Of a stretch of DNA of 64,000 bases, positions 1-8,207 are shown piece after piece (position 1 is the first letter of the stretch; each line of letters starts with the position of its first letter). The notes beneath the pieces were generated by a model. It was not told the origin of the DNA. It saw only the letters and a list, made by a program, of their open reading frames with translations, and did no database searches. The DNA is from Flavobacterium algicola (lineage in GTDB: Bacteria; Bacteroidota; Bacteroidia; Flavobacteriales; Flavobacteriaceae): assembly GCF_022399565.1 (NCBI RefSeq), contig NZ_JAJTUT010000001.1, positions 981,336-1,045,335 of the forward strand. Reading direction: 5' to 3'. The position numbers were made by a program, and so were the translations under genes.

Positions 1-77
1 CGCTCTCCACTGTATCTCTTGTATTTGCTATCGCAATACAAGAGAATGCTCCCGAAACTTCGGGACGGTCGCGGCTA
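1..77 (-). repeat. Dispersed REP-like element, copy 1 (cut by window edge)
   Basis: Read on the minus strand, this has the layout of three other elements in the window (11534-11661, 24864-24945, 49611-49699). One arm resembles GCGGAxAGCxGG and the other GCCCTAGCCCxGAT, with a central stem between them. Here the central stem is CTTGTATTTGC/GCAATACAAG and the second arm carries a CCCGAAACTTCGGG palindrome. It is the most diverged copy, so membership of the family is probable rather than certain. It precedes the acyl-CoA dehydrogenase gene. Confidence 0.45.
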
Positions 78-205
78 TGAAGTACTATTAGGGAAATTAC
101 AGACACCCATCTTCATCAAATTTTTACTATTACAAGGCAAACTCCCTACTATTCATTTTATTTTCCTTAAATTTAGTTTTGAATCCCAATCAAGACTACT
201 TTTCT

Positions 206-1384
206 ATGAAACCAGACTTATTTCAAGCCCCTGATTACTATCTTTTAGATGATTTATTGACCGAAGAACACAAATTAGTTCGAGAGTCCGCAAGAGCTTG
301 GGTCAAAAAAGCAGTATCACCCATTATCGAAGATTATGCCCAACGAGCCGAATTCCCCAAAGAACTCATTCCGGGTTTAGGCGAGGTTGGCGGTTTTGGT
401 CCTTATATTCCAACAGAATATGGTGGCGCTGGATTGGACCAAATCTCTTATGGTTTGATCATGCAAGAACTAGAACGCGGAGATTCGGGGATTCGATCAA
501 CAGCCTCGGTACAATCATCCTTGGTGATGTATCCTATCTGGAAATATGGGAACGAAGTGCAACGAAAAAAGTACTTACCTAAATTGGCATCAGGCGAATT
601 CATGGGCTGTTTTGGTTTGACCGAGCCCAATTATGGCTCTGATCCAGGAAGTATGATCACCAATTTTAAAGACAAAGGCGATCATGTTGTTTTGAATGGT
701 GCCAAAATGTGGATTTCAAATGCACCTTTTGCAGACATCGCCATCGTTTGGGCAAAAGATGAATCAGGACGCATTCATGGCCTTATAGTAGAGCGAGGCA
801 TGGTTGGTTTTACAACACCCGAAACCCATAACAAATGGTCATTGAGAGCTTCAGCTACTGGTGAATTAATTTTCGATAATGTCAAAGTTCCCAAAATAAA
901 TATATTACCCAACAAATCAGGTTTAGGAGCACCACTAGGTTGTTTGGATTCTGCTCGCTATGGCATTGCATGGGGAGCAATAGGTGCTGCAATGGATTGT
1001 TATGATACTGCATTGCGCTATGCCAAAGAACGCATACAGTTTGATAAACCTATAGCTGGCATGCAATTGCAGCAAAAAAAATTAGCAGAGATGATAACCG
1101 AAATTACCAAAGCGCAATTGCTCACTTGGCGATTAGGCGTTTTGCGAAACGAAAGCAAAGCAACAACTGCACAAATTTCAATGGCTAAAAGAAATAATGT
1201 CAATATGGCTATAGAAATTGCTCGCGAGGCAAGACAAATATTAGGCGGAATGGGAATCACCGGCGAATATTCGATCATGCGCCACATGATGAACCTTGAA
1301 TCGGTAATCACCTATGAAGGCACACATGATATACACCTGCTAATAACCGGATTGGATATTACTGGTATTTCTGCCTTTAAATAA
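206..1384 (+). CDS. Acyl-CoA dehydrogenase, glutaryl-CoA dehydrogenase type
   Basis: FAD-dependent acyl-CoA dehydrogenase of 392 residues, the usual family length. It probably oxidises and decarboxylates glutaryl-CoA to crotonyl-CoA in lysine or tryptophan breakdown. The C-terminal YEGTHDIHLLITGLDITG segment closely matches the GCDH catalytic-base region, with the Glu of YEGT as the expected base. The FGLTEPNYGSDPGSM flavin/substrate segment and FDKPIAGMQLQQKKLAEM are also present. An in-frame TTG lies 27 bp upstream at 179, but the ATG at 206 starts the conserved protein. The gene stands alone. Family assignment is strong; the exact substrate is inferred. Confidence 0.88.
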   Translation: MKPDLFQAPDYYLLDDLLTEEHKLVRESARAWVKKAVSPIIEDYAQRAEFPKELIPGLGEVGGFGPYIPTEYGGAGLDQISYGLIMQELERGDSGIRSTASVQSSLVMYPIWKYGNEVQRKKYLPKLASGEFMGCFGLTEPNYGSDPGSMITNFKDKGDHVVLNGAKMWISNAPFADIAIVWAKDESGRIHGLIVERGMVGFTTPETHNKWSLRASATGELIFDNVKVPKINILPNKSGLGAPLGCLDSARYGIAWGAIGAAMDCYDTALRYAKERIQFDKPIAGMQLQQKKLAEMITEITKAQLLTWRLGVLRNESKATTAQISMAKRNNVNMAIEIAREARQILGGMGITGEYSIMRHMMNLESVITYEGTHDIHLLITGLDITGISAFK

Positions 1385-1627
1385 TCTATTTTATTATATA
1401 AATAAGTCACAATAGCGAGATAATAATGTACATCTATCTGCATCGAAAATAAACATTCGATAAATCAATTTAAAAGTTCGCTGTGATAGAATTAAAATAT
1501 TCTGTTAGTCGAAACATACTGGTAGCTCATCGATATTTGATGATCTCAAAACCATATATTGACTATTTTCGTATCTATAATAGAAAGCCAACTGAAACAT
1601 TTATTAAAGTAATAATAAAATGTAAAG

Positions 1628-1656
1628 AAAGCTTCTCGATAACTAGAAGCTTTTTT
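1628..1656 (+). terminator. Hairpin with T-run before the DUF3050 gene
   Basis: Inverted repeat AAGCTTCT/AGAAGCTT with an 8-nt loop, followed by TTTTTT. It lies about 240 bp after the dehydrogenase stop and 26 bp before the next start. It could end read-through transcription or sit in the leader of the DUF3050 gene. The rest of 1385-1681 shows nothing recognisable. Confidence 0.5.
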
Positions 1657-1681
1657 ATATTTACATCAAAATTATCCAAAA

Positions 1682-2464
1682 ATGAACATTCAACACATCA
1701 ACGACAGTATTGAGAGTCAAAAAAATATATTATTAGAACATCCTCTTTACAACAAAGTAAAAACTATTGAAGACCTACAAGCTTTTCTTGAGGGACACGT
1801 CTATGCTGTTTGGGATTTTATGTCTTTATTAAAAGCACTTCAGTCAAAGTTAACATGTACAACAACACCTTGGTTTCCAACTTCAAACCCTCAAACCCGT
1901 TACTTAATAAATGAAATCGTTCTTGCAGAAGAAACTGATTTATCTATTGATGGTCGTCGTCAAAGTCATTACGAGATGTACATCGAGGCAATGAAAGATT
2001 GCGGTGCAGATACAACTGAAATCGAGCAATTTCTAAAGGAAATAGATTCACTTAAAAATATTTTTGTAGCAATCAAGACAAGTCATTTACACCCTGGAAT
2101 AAAAGCATTCTTAGATTTTACTTTCAATGTAATTGAGCACGGTAAACCTCATGAAATTGCAGCCGCTTTTACTTTTGGTAGAGAAGATTTGATTCCGAAT
2201 ATGTTTACTTCCATCATTAAGCGTTTTCAAGAAAACTTAGTTGATGCTGATTTGACAAAATTGGTTTATTATTTCGAAAGACATATTGAGCTAGATGCAG
2301 ATGAACATGGTCCTATGGCAATGGAAATGATTACAGAATTATGTCAAGAAGATGCTGTGAAATGGAAAGAAGTTGAAGAGGTTTCTATTTTGGCTTTAGA
2401 AAAACGTATTGGATTATGGAATGCTATTGAAGAACATATCTACCACAAGGTAGCTGTAATCTAA
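1682..2464 (+). CDS. DUF3050 family protein
   Basis: Soluble, mostly helical protein of 260 residues. It matches what I remember of DUF3050, a family of unknown function that structure predictions relate to the heme-oxygenase-like fold. Typical segments include HPLYNKV near residue 20, HVYAVWDFMSLLKALQ near 39-54, WFPTSNPQTRYLINEIVLAEE, and the late FERHIELDADEHGPMAMEM. The repeated His and Glu residues on helices would suit a metal or cofactor pocket, but this is inference. No signal peptide or membrane segment is visible. The reaction is unknown. Confidence 0.8.
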   Translation: MNIQHINDSIESQKNILLEHPLYNKVKTIEDLQAFLEGHVYAVWDFMSLLKALQSKLTCTTTPWFPTSNPQTRYLINEIVLAEETDLSIDGRRQSHYEMYIEAMKDCGADTTEIEQFLKEIDSLKNIFVAIKTSHLHPGIKAFLDFTFNVIEHGKPHEIAAAFTFGREDLIPNMFTSIIKRFQENLVDADLTKLVYYFERHIELDADEHGPMAMEMITELCQEDAVKWKEVEEVSILALEKRIGLWNAIEEHIYHKVAVI

Positions 2465-2521
2465 AACCATATAGTCTGTTTTACCGTAACTATCAGTAGG
2501 TTCTAATTAAATTAAGGCTAT

Positions 2522-3262
2522 ATGAAAAAGACATTCATTCTAATAGTTACGGTAGCGCTTGTTTTTCTCCTTCTCAACTGCACTGCGGAGAGCAGCGCAA
2601 TTAAAGACACATCTAAGTCCCCGTTCTCGAGCAATCAAAATTTAACATATCTCGCACTTGGCGATTCCTACACCATCGGGCAAGGCGTTTGCAGCAATTG
2701 CTCTTTTCCTTTACAATTAAAACAAAAATTAGCCACAACTTGCAATCAATTTCAACAAATCGATGCGGATATTATTGCCAAAACAGGCTGGACTTCTACG
2801 CAACTACTTGCCGCTATAAGCAATCAAAAACCTCATACTAATTACGATATGGTAACGCTGCTCATCGGTGTTAACAATCAGTTTCAGAATTTTGATTTTA
2901 AAATATTTGAGAAAGATTTTCCACAATTGATTAAACAAAGTATTGCTTTTGCAAAAGGTGATAAGAAGAAAGTTATCGTATTATCAATACCTGATTATAC
3001 CTTTACTCCTTTTGGTCAAGATTACACTAACAGTACGAACACATCTCTTGCAATTGATCGTTACAATAGTTTTGCCGAAAAATATTGCAGAGAAAACGGA
3101 ATCGCATATATAAGCATAACCGATATAAGCAGGGACGGAATTAGAAATCCATATTTAGTCACCTATGATGGCTTACATCCATCTGAAGCTGCTTATACAT
3201 TATTTGTAGAACGATTATTACCTAAAGCGCTAATTGCATTAAATACCAAAAAATCGAACTAA
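2522..3262 (+). CDS. SGNH/GDSL-type esterase lipoprotein
   Basis: Secreted lipoprotein of 246 residues. A hydrophobic N-terminus ends in the lipobox LLLNC (Cys at about 20). The SGNH hydrolase blocks follow: GDSYT with the nucleophilic Ser (block I), a Gly in TGWTS, GVNNQ with Asn (block III), and DGLHPS with Asp and His (block V). The full catalytic set is therefore present. Such enzymes hydrolyse ester or acetyl groups on lipids, glycans or peptidoglycan; this substrate cannot be read. It starts 57 bp after the DUF3050 gene on the same strand, so co-transcription is possible. Confidence 0.87.
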   Translation: MKKTFILIVTVALVFLLLNCTAESSAIKDTSKSPFSSNQNLTYLALGDSYTIGQGVCSNCSFPLQLKQKLATTCNQFQQIDADIIAKTGWTSTQLLAAISNQKPHTNYDMVTLLIGVNNQFQNFDFKIFEKDFPQLIKQSIAFAKGDKKKVIVLSIPDYTFTPFGQDYTNSTNTSLAIDRYNSFAEKYCRENGIAYISITDISRDGIRNPYLVTYDGLHPSEAAYTLFVERLLPKALIALNTKKSN

Positions 3263-3303
3263 AATCAGCAAAATATTATCCGTTTAAATTAGAAAAATTT
3301 AAC

Positions 3304-3333
3304 TTTTGTTCCAACGTCAAAAGCGTACCTTTA
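3304..3333 (+). promoter_or_regulatory. Putative promoter of the dienelactone hydrolase gene
   Basis: TTTTG, 17 bp, then TACCTTTA, close to the Bacteroidota -33/-7 consensus. It lies just upstream of the gene starting at 3355. Assigned by pattern only. Confidence 0.5.
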
Positions 3334-3354
3334 AACTAATAAACAAACTATTAT

Positions 3355-4128
3355 ATGAAAAATAAAATTTCGATACTTGTATTGGCACTCTTAACTGTCC
3401 CGTACATATCATTCGCACAATTAAAATCGGTAGCCTACAAAGATGATTCTCAAAAATTATCAGGATTTTTTGCCGAAGCTAAAAGAAAAAATTTAGACAA
3501 TGCTGGTGTTCTAATTTTACCAGCATGGATGGGAATTGATGACCACTCTAAGGAGTCTGCAGTTGCTTTGAAGGAGTTGGGATACCATGCTTTTGTAGCT
3601 GATATCTACGGAGTTGGTAACAAACCTACAAATGCTCAAGAAGCCGGAAAACTGTCTGGATCGTACAAAAAAGATATAGCGAACTACCACCGTAGAATTC
3701 AGCTAGCTCTTGATCAACTAGTTAAAAACGGTGCTAATCCAGATAAAATAGTCGTGATTGGTTACTGCTTTGGTGGCACAGGAGCTATTGAGGCCGCACG
3801 TGTAAATATGAAAGTAAAAGGTGTTGTTTCTTTCCATGGTGGCTTAGCTCGTGACGCAGCACGAAACATTGACCCAATAACACCTAAAGTTTTGGTACTA
3901 CATGGTGCCGATGATCCTTATGCACCGGAAAAAGATATTAAAGATTTCCAAAATGAAATGCGTACTGCTAAAGCAGATTGGCAGATGAATTATTATTCAA
4001 ATGCAGTGCACGGATTTACACATAAGGATGCAGGAAGCGATAACAGTTCAGGAATGGCCTATAATAAAGAGGCTGCAGAGCGCTCGTGGGAAGCAATGCT
4101 TAGTTTTTTTAAAGAAGTTTTAAAATAG
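3355..4128 (+). CDS. Secreted dienelactone hydrolase family protein
   Basis: Alpha/beta hydrolase of 257 residues. A Sec signal peptide ends near SFAQ (about residue 22), so the product is predicted periplasmic. The nucleophile elbow is GYCFGG with Cys, the hallmark of the dienelactone hydrolase family rather than a Ser hydrolase. The likely Asp lies in VLHGADDPYAP and the His in AVHGFTH. The natural substrate is unknown; many secreted homologues are not true dienelactone hydrolases. The gene ends at a bidirectional terminator facing the ferredoxin gene. Confidence 0.87.
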   Translation: MKNKISILVLALLTVPYISFAQLKSVAYKDDSQKLSGFFAEAKRKNLDNAGVLILPAWMGIDDHSKESAVALKELGYHAFVADIYGVGNKPTNAQEAGKLSGSYKKDIANYHRRIQLALDQLVKNGANPDKIVVIGYCFGGTGAIEAARVNMKVKGVVSFHGGLARDAARNIDPITPKVLVLHGADDPYAPEKDIKDFQNEMRTAKADWQMNYYSNAVHGFTHKDAGSDNSSGMAYNKEAAERSWEAMLSFFKEVLK

Positions 4129-4188
4129 ATTCTCGACTTCTTCTTAAAGAAGTCTAAACAAAATTAAAACGATTAGTTTTAAATATAA

Positions 4189-4222
4189 AAAAAGCCTCCA
4201 CTTTTGCAAGTGGAGGCTTTAC
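4189..4222. terminator. Bidirectional terminator
   Basis: AAAGCCTCCACT/AGTGGAGGCTTT perfect 12-bp arms with a short loop, A-rich on the left and T-rich on the right. It separates the convergent hydrolase and ferredoxin genes and suits both. Confidence 0.85.
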
Positions 4223-4239
4223 TATTTAAACGATATTGA

Positions 4240-4557
4240 CTAACTCTCTGGAGCTAATTCTAATTCTAATCCTTCTAACTCTGGTGTAATTGGAATTTGG
4301 CATCCCAAACGGCTATTTGATTTTACGTAGAACGCTTCTGAAAGCATCGCTTCTTCATCATCTCCCATCTCTGGTAAAGCTACATCATTGATAACATAAC
4401 ATTGACAAGAAGCACACATTGCCATTCCCCCACAAGTACCTTCTACAGGTAATTCGTAAGCTTTACATAATTCCATGATGTTCATGGCCATGTCTGTTGG
4501 AGCTTGCAATTCGTGTACAACTCCTTCTCTATCTTTGATTTTTATTAATACGTCCAT
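4240..4557 (-). CDS. 2Fe-2S ferredoxin, adrenodoxin type
   Basis: Small electron carrier of 105 residues. The cysteines follow the plant/adrenodoxin pattern CGGMAMCASC (C-x5-C-x2-C) near residues 40-50, with a fourth Cys in RLGCQI near 84, enough for one 2Fe-2S cluster. The start at 4557 (MDVLIKIKD) gives the normal family length; an ATG 36 bp upstream would add a non-conserved tail. It lies downstream of NfuC and Mrp on the same strand, suggesting a role near Fe-S assembly or as a general reductant. Its redox partner is not visible. Confidence 0.88.
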   Translation of the reverse strand: MDVLIKIKDREGVVHELQAPTDMAMNIMELCKAYELPVEGTCGGMAMCASCQCYVINDVALPEMGDDEEAMLSEAFYVKSNSRLGCQIPITPELEGLELELAPES

Positions 4558-4676
4558 TTTTAGGGTATAGGGGGTTTTGCGTGAGGGGTACAAATAATAA
4601 CAATGTATTATTTAGATCTTAAATAATAACTCATCTGAGCGAATAATTACTTAAAACAATTACGACCTCATATTAA

Positions 4677-4916
4677 TTATGCTATATTGACAACGGTTTC
4701 TATTTGTGGTGCAAATTTCTTGATTGTAGTTTCTACACCTGCTTTTAAGGTCATCTGGTTTACGCTGCAACTTGTACATGCACCTTCTAATCGTACCTTA
4801 ACATGTTTGTCGTCATCGATTGAAATCAATGAAATATCTCCGCCATCTGAATTCAAAAAAGGACGAATTTCTTCAAGTGCAAGTAACACATTGTTGGTTA
4901 ATTCTTCTGTTGTCAT
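4677..4916 (-). CDS. NifU-type C-terminal (Nfu) Fe-S scaffold protein
   Basis: Protein of 79 residues made only of the NifU C-terminal domain. The CxxC motif (GACTSCSVNQMTL, about residues 46-50) would bind a 4Fe-4S cluster between two subunits for delivery to client proteins. The N-terminal ALEEIRPFLNSDGGDISLI is typical of the family. It lies 39 bp downstream of the Mrp ATPase gene in the same direction, so the pair is probably co-transcribed. The motif assignment is firm; the clients are unknown. Confidence 0.92.
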   Translation of the reverse strand: MTTEELTNNVLLALEEIRPFLNSDGGDISLISIDDDKHVKVRLEGACTSCSVNQMTLKAGVETTIKKFAPQIETVVNIA

Positions 4917-4955
4917 AATTTTTATATTGTTTCCCTAGTTGTTACACAACTGGAA

Positions 4956-6086
4956 TTATTTTTTTACTGCTGAACAACCTGCCATTGTTGTTATTTTTAT
5001 GGCTTCTGAAGCTGGTAAATTTTGATTTCTACTGATTGTTTCTTCTACGACCTTACGAGTAATTTCTTCGAAAACGCTAGCAACAACCGAACCCGTTTGC
5101 ATTGCTGCAGGACGACCATAATCACCCGCTTCACGAATTGATTGCACAATTGGCACTTCTCCTAAGAATGGAACATCTAGATCTTGAGCTAAATTTTTTG
5201 CCCCCTCTTGTCCAAAGATGTAATATTTATTATTTGGCAATTCTTCTGGTGTGAAGTAGGCCATGTTCTCTATAATTCCAAGTACTGGCACGTTGATAGC
5301 TTCAGATAAAAACATAGAAACTCCTTTTTTTGCATCGGCCAAAGCTACTGCTTGTGGCGTACTTACAACGACAGCACCTGTTACAGGTAATGATTGCATG
5401 ATAGAAAGGTGAATATCACCCGTTCCTGGAGGCAAATCGATTAACATAAAATCCAGTTCTCCCCAATTTGCATCAAAGATCATTTGATTAAGTGCTTTTG
5501 AAGCCATTGGACCTCTCCAGATAACCGCCTGACTTGGCGCAGTAAAGAACCCGATTGAAAGCATTTTTACTTCATAACTTTCTACTGGTTTCATTTTTGA
5601 CTTACCGTCAACAGTAATCGAAGTAGGCTTTTCATTTTCAACATCAAACATAATTGGCATAGATGGACCATAGATATCTGCATCTAAAACTCCTACTGAA
5701 AATCCCATTTTTGCTAAAGTAACAGCTAGATTAGCAGTTACAGTTGATTTCCCTACTCCTCCTTTTCCAGAGGCAACAGCGATGATATTTTTGATTCCAG
5801 GAATTGATTTCCCTTTAATCTCAGCTTTTTCAGGAACTTCTACTTTACTGTTGATTTTAATTTTTGCGTCGGCAGAAACTTTTTCCAAAATGGTTTTTTT
5901 AATATCATCTTCAGCACGTTTCTTGATGTGCATGGCTGGCGTATTCAATACCAATTCAACCACAACCTCATCTCCAAAAGTAAGTACATTTGCAATTGCA
6001 CCACTCTCTACCATATTTTTTCCTTCGCCAGCTATAGTTATTGTTTCTAAAGCTTTTAGAATGTCTTTTCTATCTAATTTCATCAC
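4956..6086 (-). CDS. Mrp/ApbC-type P-loop ATPase, Fe-S cluster carrier
   Basis: Cytosolic Fe-S cluster carrier of 376 residues. It has an N-terminal MIP18/DUF59-like domain (1-90), then a ParA/MinD-type ATPase with the deviant Walker A SGKGGVGKSTVTANLA near residue 110 and DLPPGTGD as the Walker B region. The C-terminus ends MAGCSAVKK with a single Cys. I see no complete C-terminal CxxC pair, although GIIENMAYF, where many homologues have a CxxC further on, is conserved. A second ATG at 6083 is an equally good start. It heads the Mrp-NfuC-ferredoxin run, an Fe-S maturation context. Confidence 0.92.
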   Translation of the reverse strand: MMKLDRKDILKALETITIAGEGKNMVESGAIANVLTFGDEVVVELVLNTPAMHIKKRAEDDIKKTILEKVSADAKIKINSKVEVPEKAEIKGKSIPGIKNIIAVASGKGGVGKSTVTANLAVTLAKMGFSVGVLDADIYGPSMPIMFDVENEKPTSITVDGKSKMKPVESYEVKMLSIGFFTAPSQAVIWRGPMASKALNQMIFDANWGELDFMLIDLPPGTGDIHLSIMQSLPVTGAVVVSTPQAVALADAKKGVSMFLSEAINVPVLGIIENMAYFTPEELPNNKYYIFGQEGAKNLAQDLDVPFLGEVPIVQSIREAGDYGRPAAMQTGSVVASVFEEITRKVVEETISRNQNLPASEAIKITTMAGCSAVKK

Positions 6087-6357
6087 TTATTCTATTTCTA
6101 TTGTTGCGTTCGGTCTAAAAAACACTATGTTTATTTAAACTTATTTCAGACTACAAAGATAAGGGATTAAGTTCTTAATATAAAGTATTTAAATTGTATT
6201 TATTGTTAAGGAAAATGCAAATATTCAACTCCAAAATAAATTAAATTTTGTCCATTTTGCCTGTATAGCAATGACTATCTAATAGCCACATTTATAAGAA
6301 AAGTACAGAATTGCAGTTCTTTTTAAAAACATCATAAAATACTAAAAACAATAATTA

Positions 6358-6684
6358 TTATTGTGTGATTTCTGGTTCCCAAAAATGCTTTTCAAAATTT
6401 AAAATCTGATTATCAACCACTTCAACTCCTTCACTTTCTAGCAGTTGTTGCATAAGGTTGGTGCCATCAAAATGTAATTTTCCTGTCAGCAGTCCTTTTC
6501 TATTTACAACTCTGTGAGCGGGAACATCTTCTAGACTGTGAGATGCATTCATTGCCCAACCTACCATTCTAGCAGAGCGAGCAGTCCCTAAAGCTTTGGC
6601 AATAGCACCATATGATGTAACTCGACCAAAAGGAATTTGGCGAGCGATAGTATAAACGCGTTCAAAAAAATTATCGTTTTCCAA
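6358..6684 (-). CDS. Alkyltransferase-like (MGMT-fold) protein without active Cys
   Basis: Protein of 108 residues with only the DNA-binding domain of O6-alkylguanine-DNA alkyltransferase. The helix-turn-helix region FGRVTSYGAIAKALG and the RSARMVGWAMNAS segment are clear. Where active methyltransferases have PCHR, this has VPAHRVV, so the alkyl-acceptor Cys is Ala. Alkyltransferase-like (ATL) proteins of this kind bind alkylated guanine and hand it to nucleotide excision repair. Its end is 11 bp from the lysE-like gene upstream on the same strand, so the two are probably co-transcribed. Confidence 0.88.
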   Translation of the reverse strand: MENDNFFERVYTIARQIPFGRVTSYGAIAKALGTARSARMVGWAMNASHSLEDVPAHRVVNRKGLLTGKLHFDGTNLMQQLLESEGVEVVDNQILNFEKHFWEPEITQ

Positions 6685-6695
6685 TTGATTTTCTT

Positions 6696-7331
6696 TTACT
6701 TTAAGTAGTATCGAATGATATTTATTAAAGCTATTATCGAAATTAATCCTGTAACACTACCTATAATTTTGTTCATATTTTTCAAGAGAGAATCTGCTTT
6801 GGATTCGACTTTTTGAAAGAAAGAAATATAAATATAAAATACCAATGAAGACCCTATAACAACTCCTGAAACAAATGGAAGAATATATGTATTTGAGAAA
6901 GAAAAAAGACCATAAGATGCCAATGTAAAACTCACAAAAACATAATAGGGAATAGGAAAAAAGTTAAGCCCCGAAAGCAACATTCCCAAAAAGAAGCGCT
7001 TCTTCTTGCTTTTGTTACCAATTTTGGCTTTTCTCAATTTTGGCTTTTTAGCAATAAAAAGAAAATAGATCGTTAGTAAAGTGAAAATCCCAAGGCCAAT
7101 CTCTCGCAATAAAATTACAATATCTGGGCGTGAATTAATTACTTCGGCAGATAAGATCGCAATGTAAGCTTGAACAAAAATTATCAATACAGCACCCAAA
7201 ACAAAAGAAACAGCATTTCTACTCCCCTCTTTTAAATTTACTTTGACAGCCGTCATGTTGATCAAACCCGGAGGAAGAATACCAATAACAGCCGTAACAA
7301 ATCCAAAAAAAAGAGGGGTTATAAAATTCAT
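6696..7331 (-). CDS. LysE/RhtB family exporter
   Basis: Inner-membrane protein of 211 residues with about six hydrophobic segments. The N-terminus FGFVTAVIGILPPGLINMTAV carries the family's conserved glycine and PPG feature. A basic cytoplasmic loop (KKPKLRKAKIGNKSKKKR, about 95-112) separates the two halves. LysE-type proteins export amino acids or small metabolites; this substrate is unknown. It sits 28 bp downstream of trmB and 11 bp upstream of the ATL gene, all on the minus strand. Confidence 0.78.
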   Translation of the reverse strand: MNFITPLFFGFVTAVIGILPPGLINMTAVKVNLKEGSRNAVSFVLGAVLIIFVQAYIAILSAEVINSRPDIVILLREIGLGIFTLLTIYFLFIAKKPKLRKAKIGNKSKKKRFFLGMLLSGLNFFPIPYYVFVSFTLASYGLFSFSNTYILPFVSGVVIGSSLVFYIYISFFQKVESKADSLLKNMNKIIGSVTGLISIIALINIIRYYLK

Positions 7332-7359
7332 TCTAACAATTTAAAAACATCTATAAAAA

Positions 7360-8037
7360 TTAATCTTTAATCTTAAATTTAATATAAGTGATCGCCTTAT
7401 TAACCTCTAAGTATTGTTTTTCATAAAAAGTCTGAAAAGCAGTTACCTCTTCTGGGCTTCCTTCGTTTACGTATACATTATGGTTAGCGTACAAAACTTC
7501 ATGGCCTTCACCATGTAGCAATCCTAATGTGTATCCGTGCATAAATTCACTATCAGTTTTCAAATTCATTACACCATCCTTCTTCAAAACTTTTTTATAC
7601 AGTTTCAAAAACTCCGAATTTGTCATACGGTGTTTGGTTCTCTTATATTTTATTTGAGGATCTGGAAAAGTAATCCAGATTTCATCCACTTCATTTTCTG
7701 CAAAAATATGATTGATTAATTCAATTTGGGTACGTATAAACGCCACATTTTTCATTCCAGAATCAACTGCAGTTTTGGCACCACGCCAAAAACGAGCTCC
7801 TTTGATGTCTATACCAACAAAATTTTTATTCGGATATCTTTCAGCTAAGCCTACAGAGTATTCTCCTTTACCACATCCTAATTCTAATACAAGTGGATTA
7901 TCATTTTTGAAAAAATCTGAATTCCATTTCCCTTTCAAAGGAAAAAGATCACCCACTACTTCTTCTCTAGTTGGTTGAAAAACATTTTCGAATGTTTCGT
8001 TTTCCTTGAATCTCTTTAATTTATTTTTGCTTCCCAC
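7360..8037 (-). CDS. trmB: tRNA (guanine46-N7)-methyltransferase
   Basis: SAM-dependent enzyme of 225 residues that methylates G46 in the tRNA variable loop. The SAM-binding motif LELGCGKGEYSVGLAE is near residue 51. FVGIDIKGARFWRGAK follows, and the catalytic/substrate region ITFPDPQIKYKRTKHRMT near 120-140 is characteristic of TrmB. The length is normal. It is the first gene of a minus-strand run with the LysE-type exporter and the ATL protein, which have no obvious functional link to it. Confidence 0.95.
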   Translation of the reverse strand: MGSKNKLKRFKENETFENVFQPTREEVVGDLFPLKGKWNSDFFKNDNPLVLELGCGKGEYSVGLAERYPNKNFVGIDIKGARFWRGAKTAVDSGMKNVAFIRTQIELINHIFAENEVDEIWITFPDPQIKYKRTKHRMTNSEFLKLYKKVLKKDGVMNLKTDSEFMHGYTLGLLHGEGHEVLYANHNVYVNEGSPEEVTAFQTFYEKQYLEVNKAITYIKFKIKD

Positions 8038-8207
8038 GATTTTCTATCTATTTATACTTCATTCAGTTCGACCCAAAAGTCTTAGCCGGCAAATTTAGGC
8101 AAATATATAAGACCTAAGTAAATTTTAATTAACGATTTTTGACCAGATTAAAAGTAGACTGATAAAGAATCAAAGGTGTATTCAATAATAAAAATCACCT
8201 ATTTAAT

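Noticed and set aside
1483..1713. 76-residue open frame after the dehydrogenase gene
   Set aside because: No family features. It runs through a hairpin terminator and overlaps the start of the DUF3050 gene in another frame.
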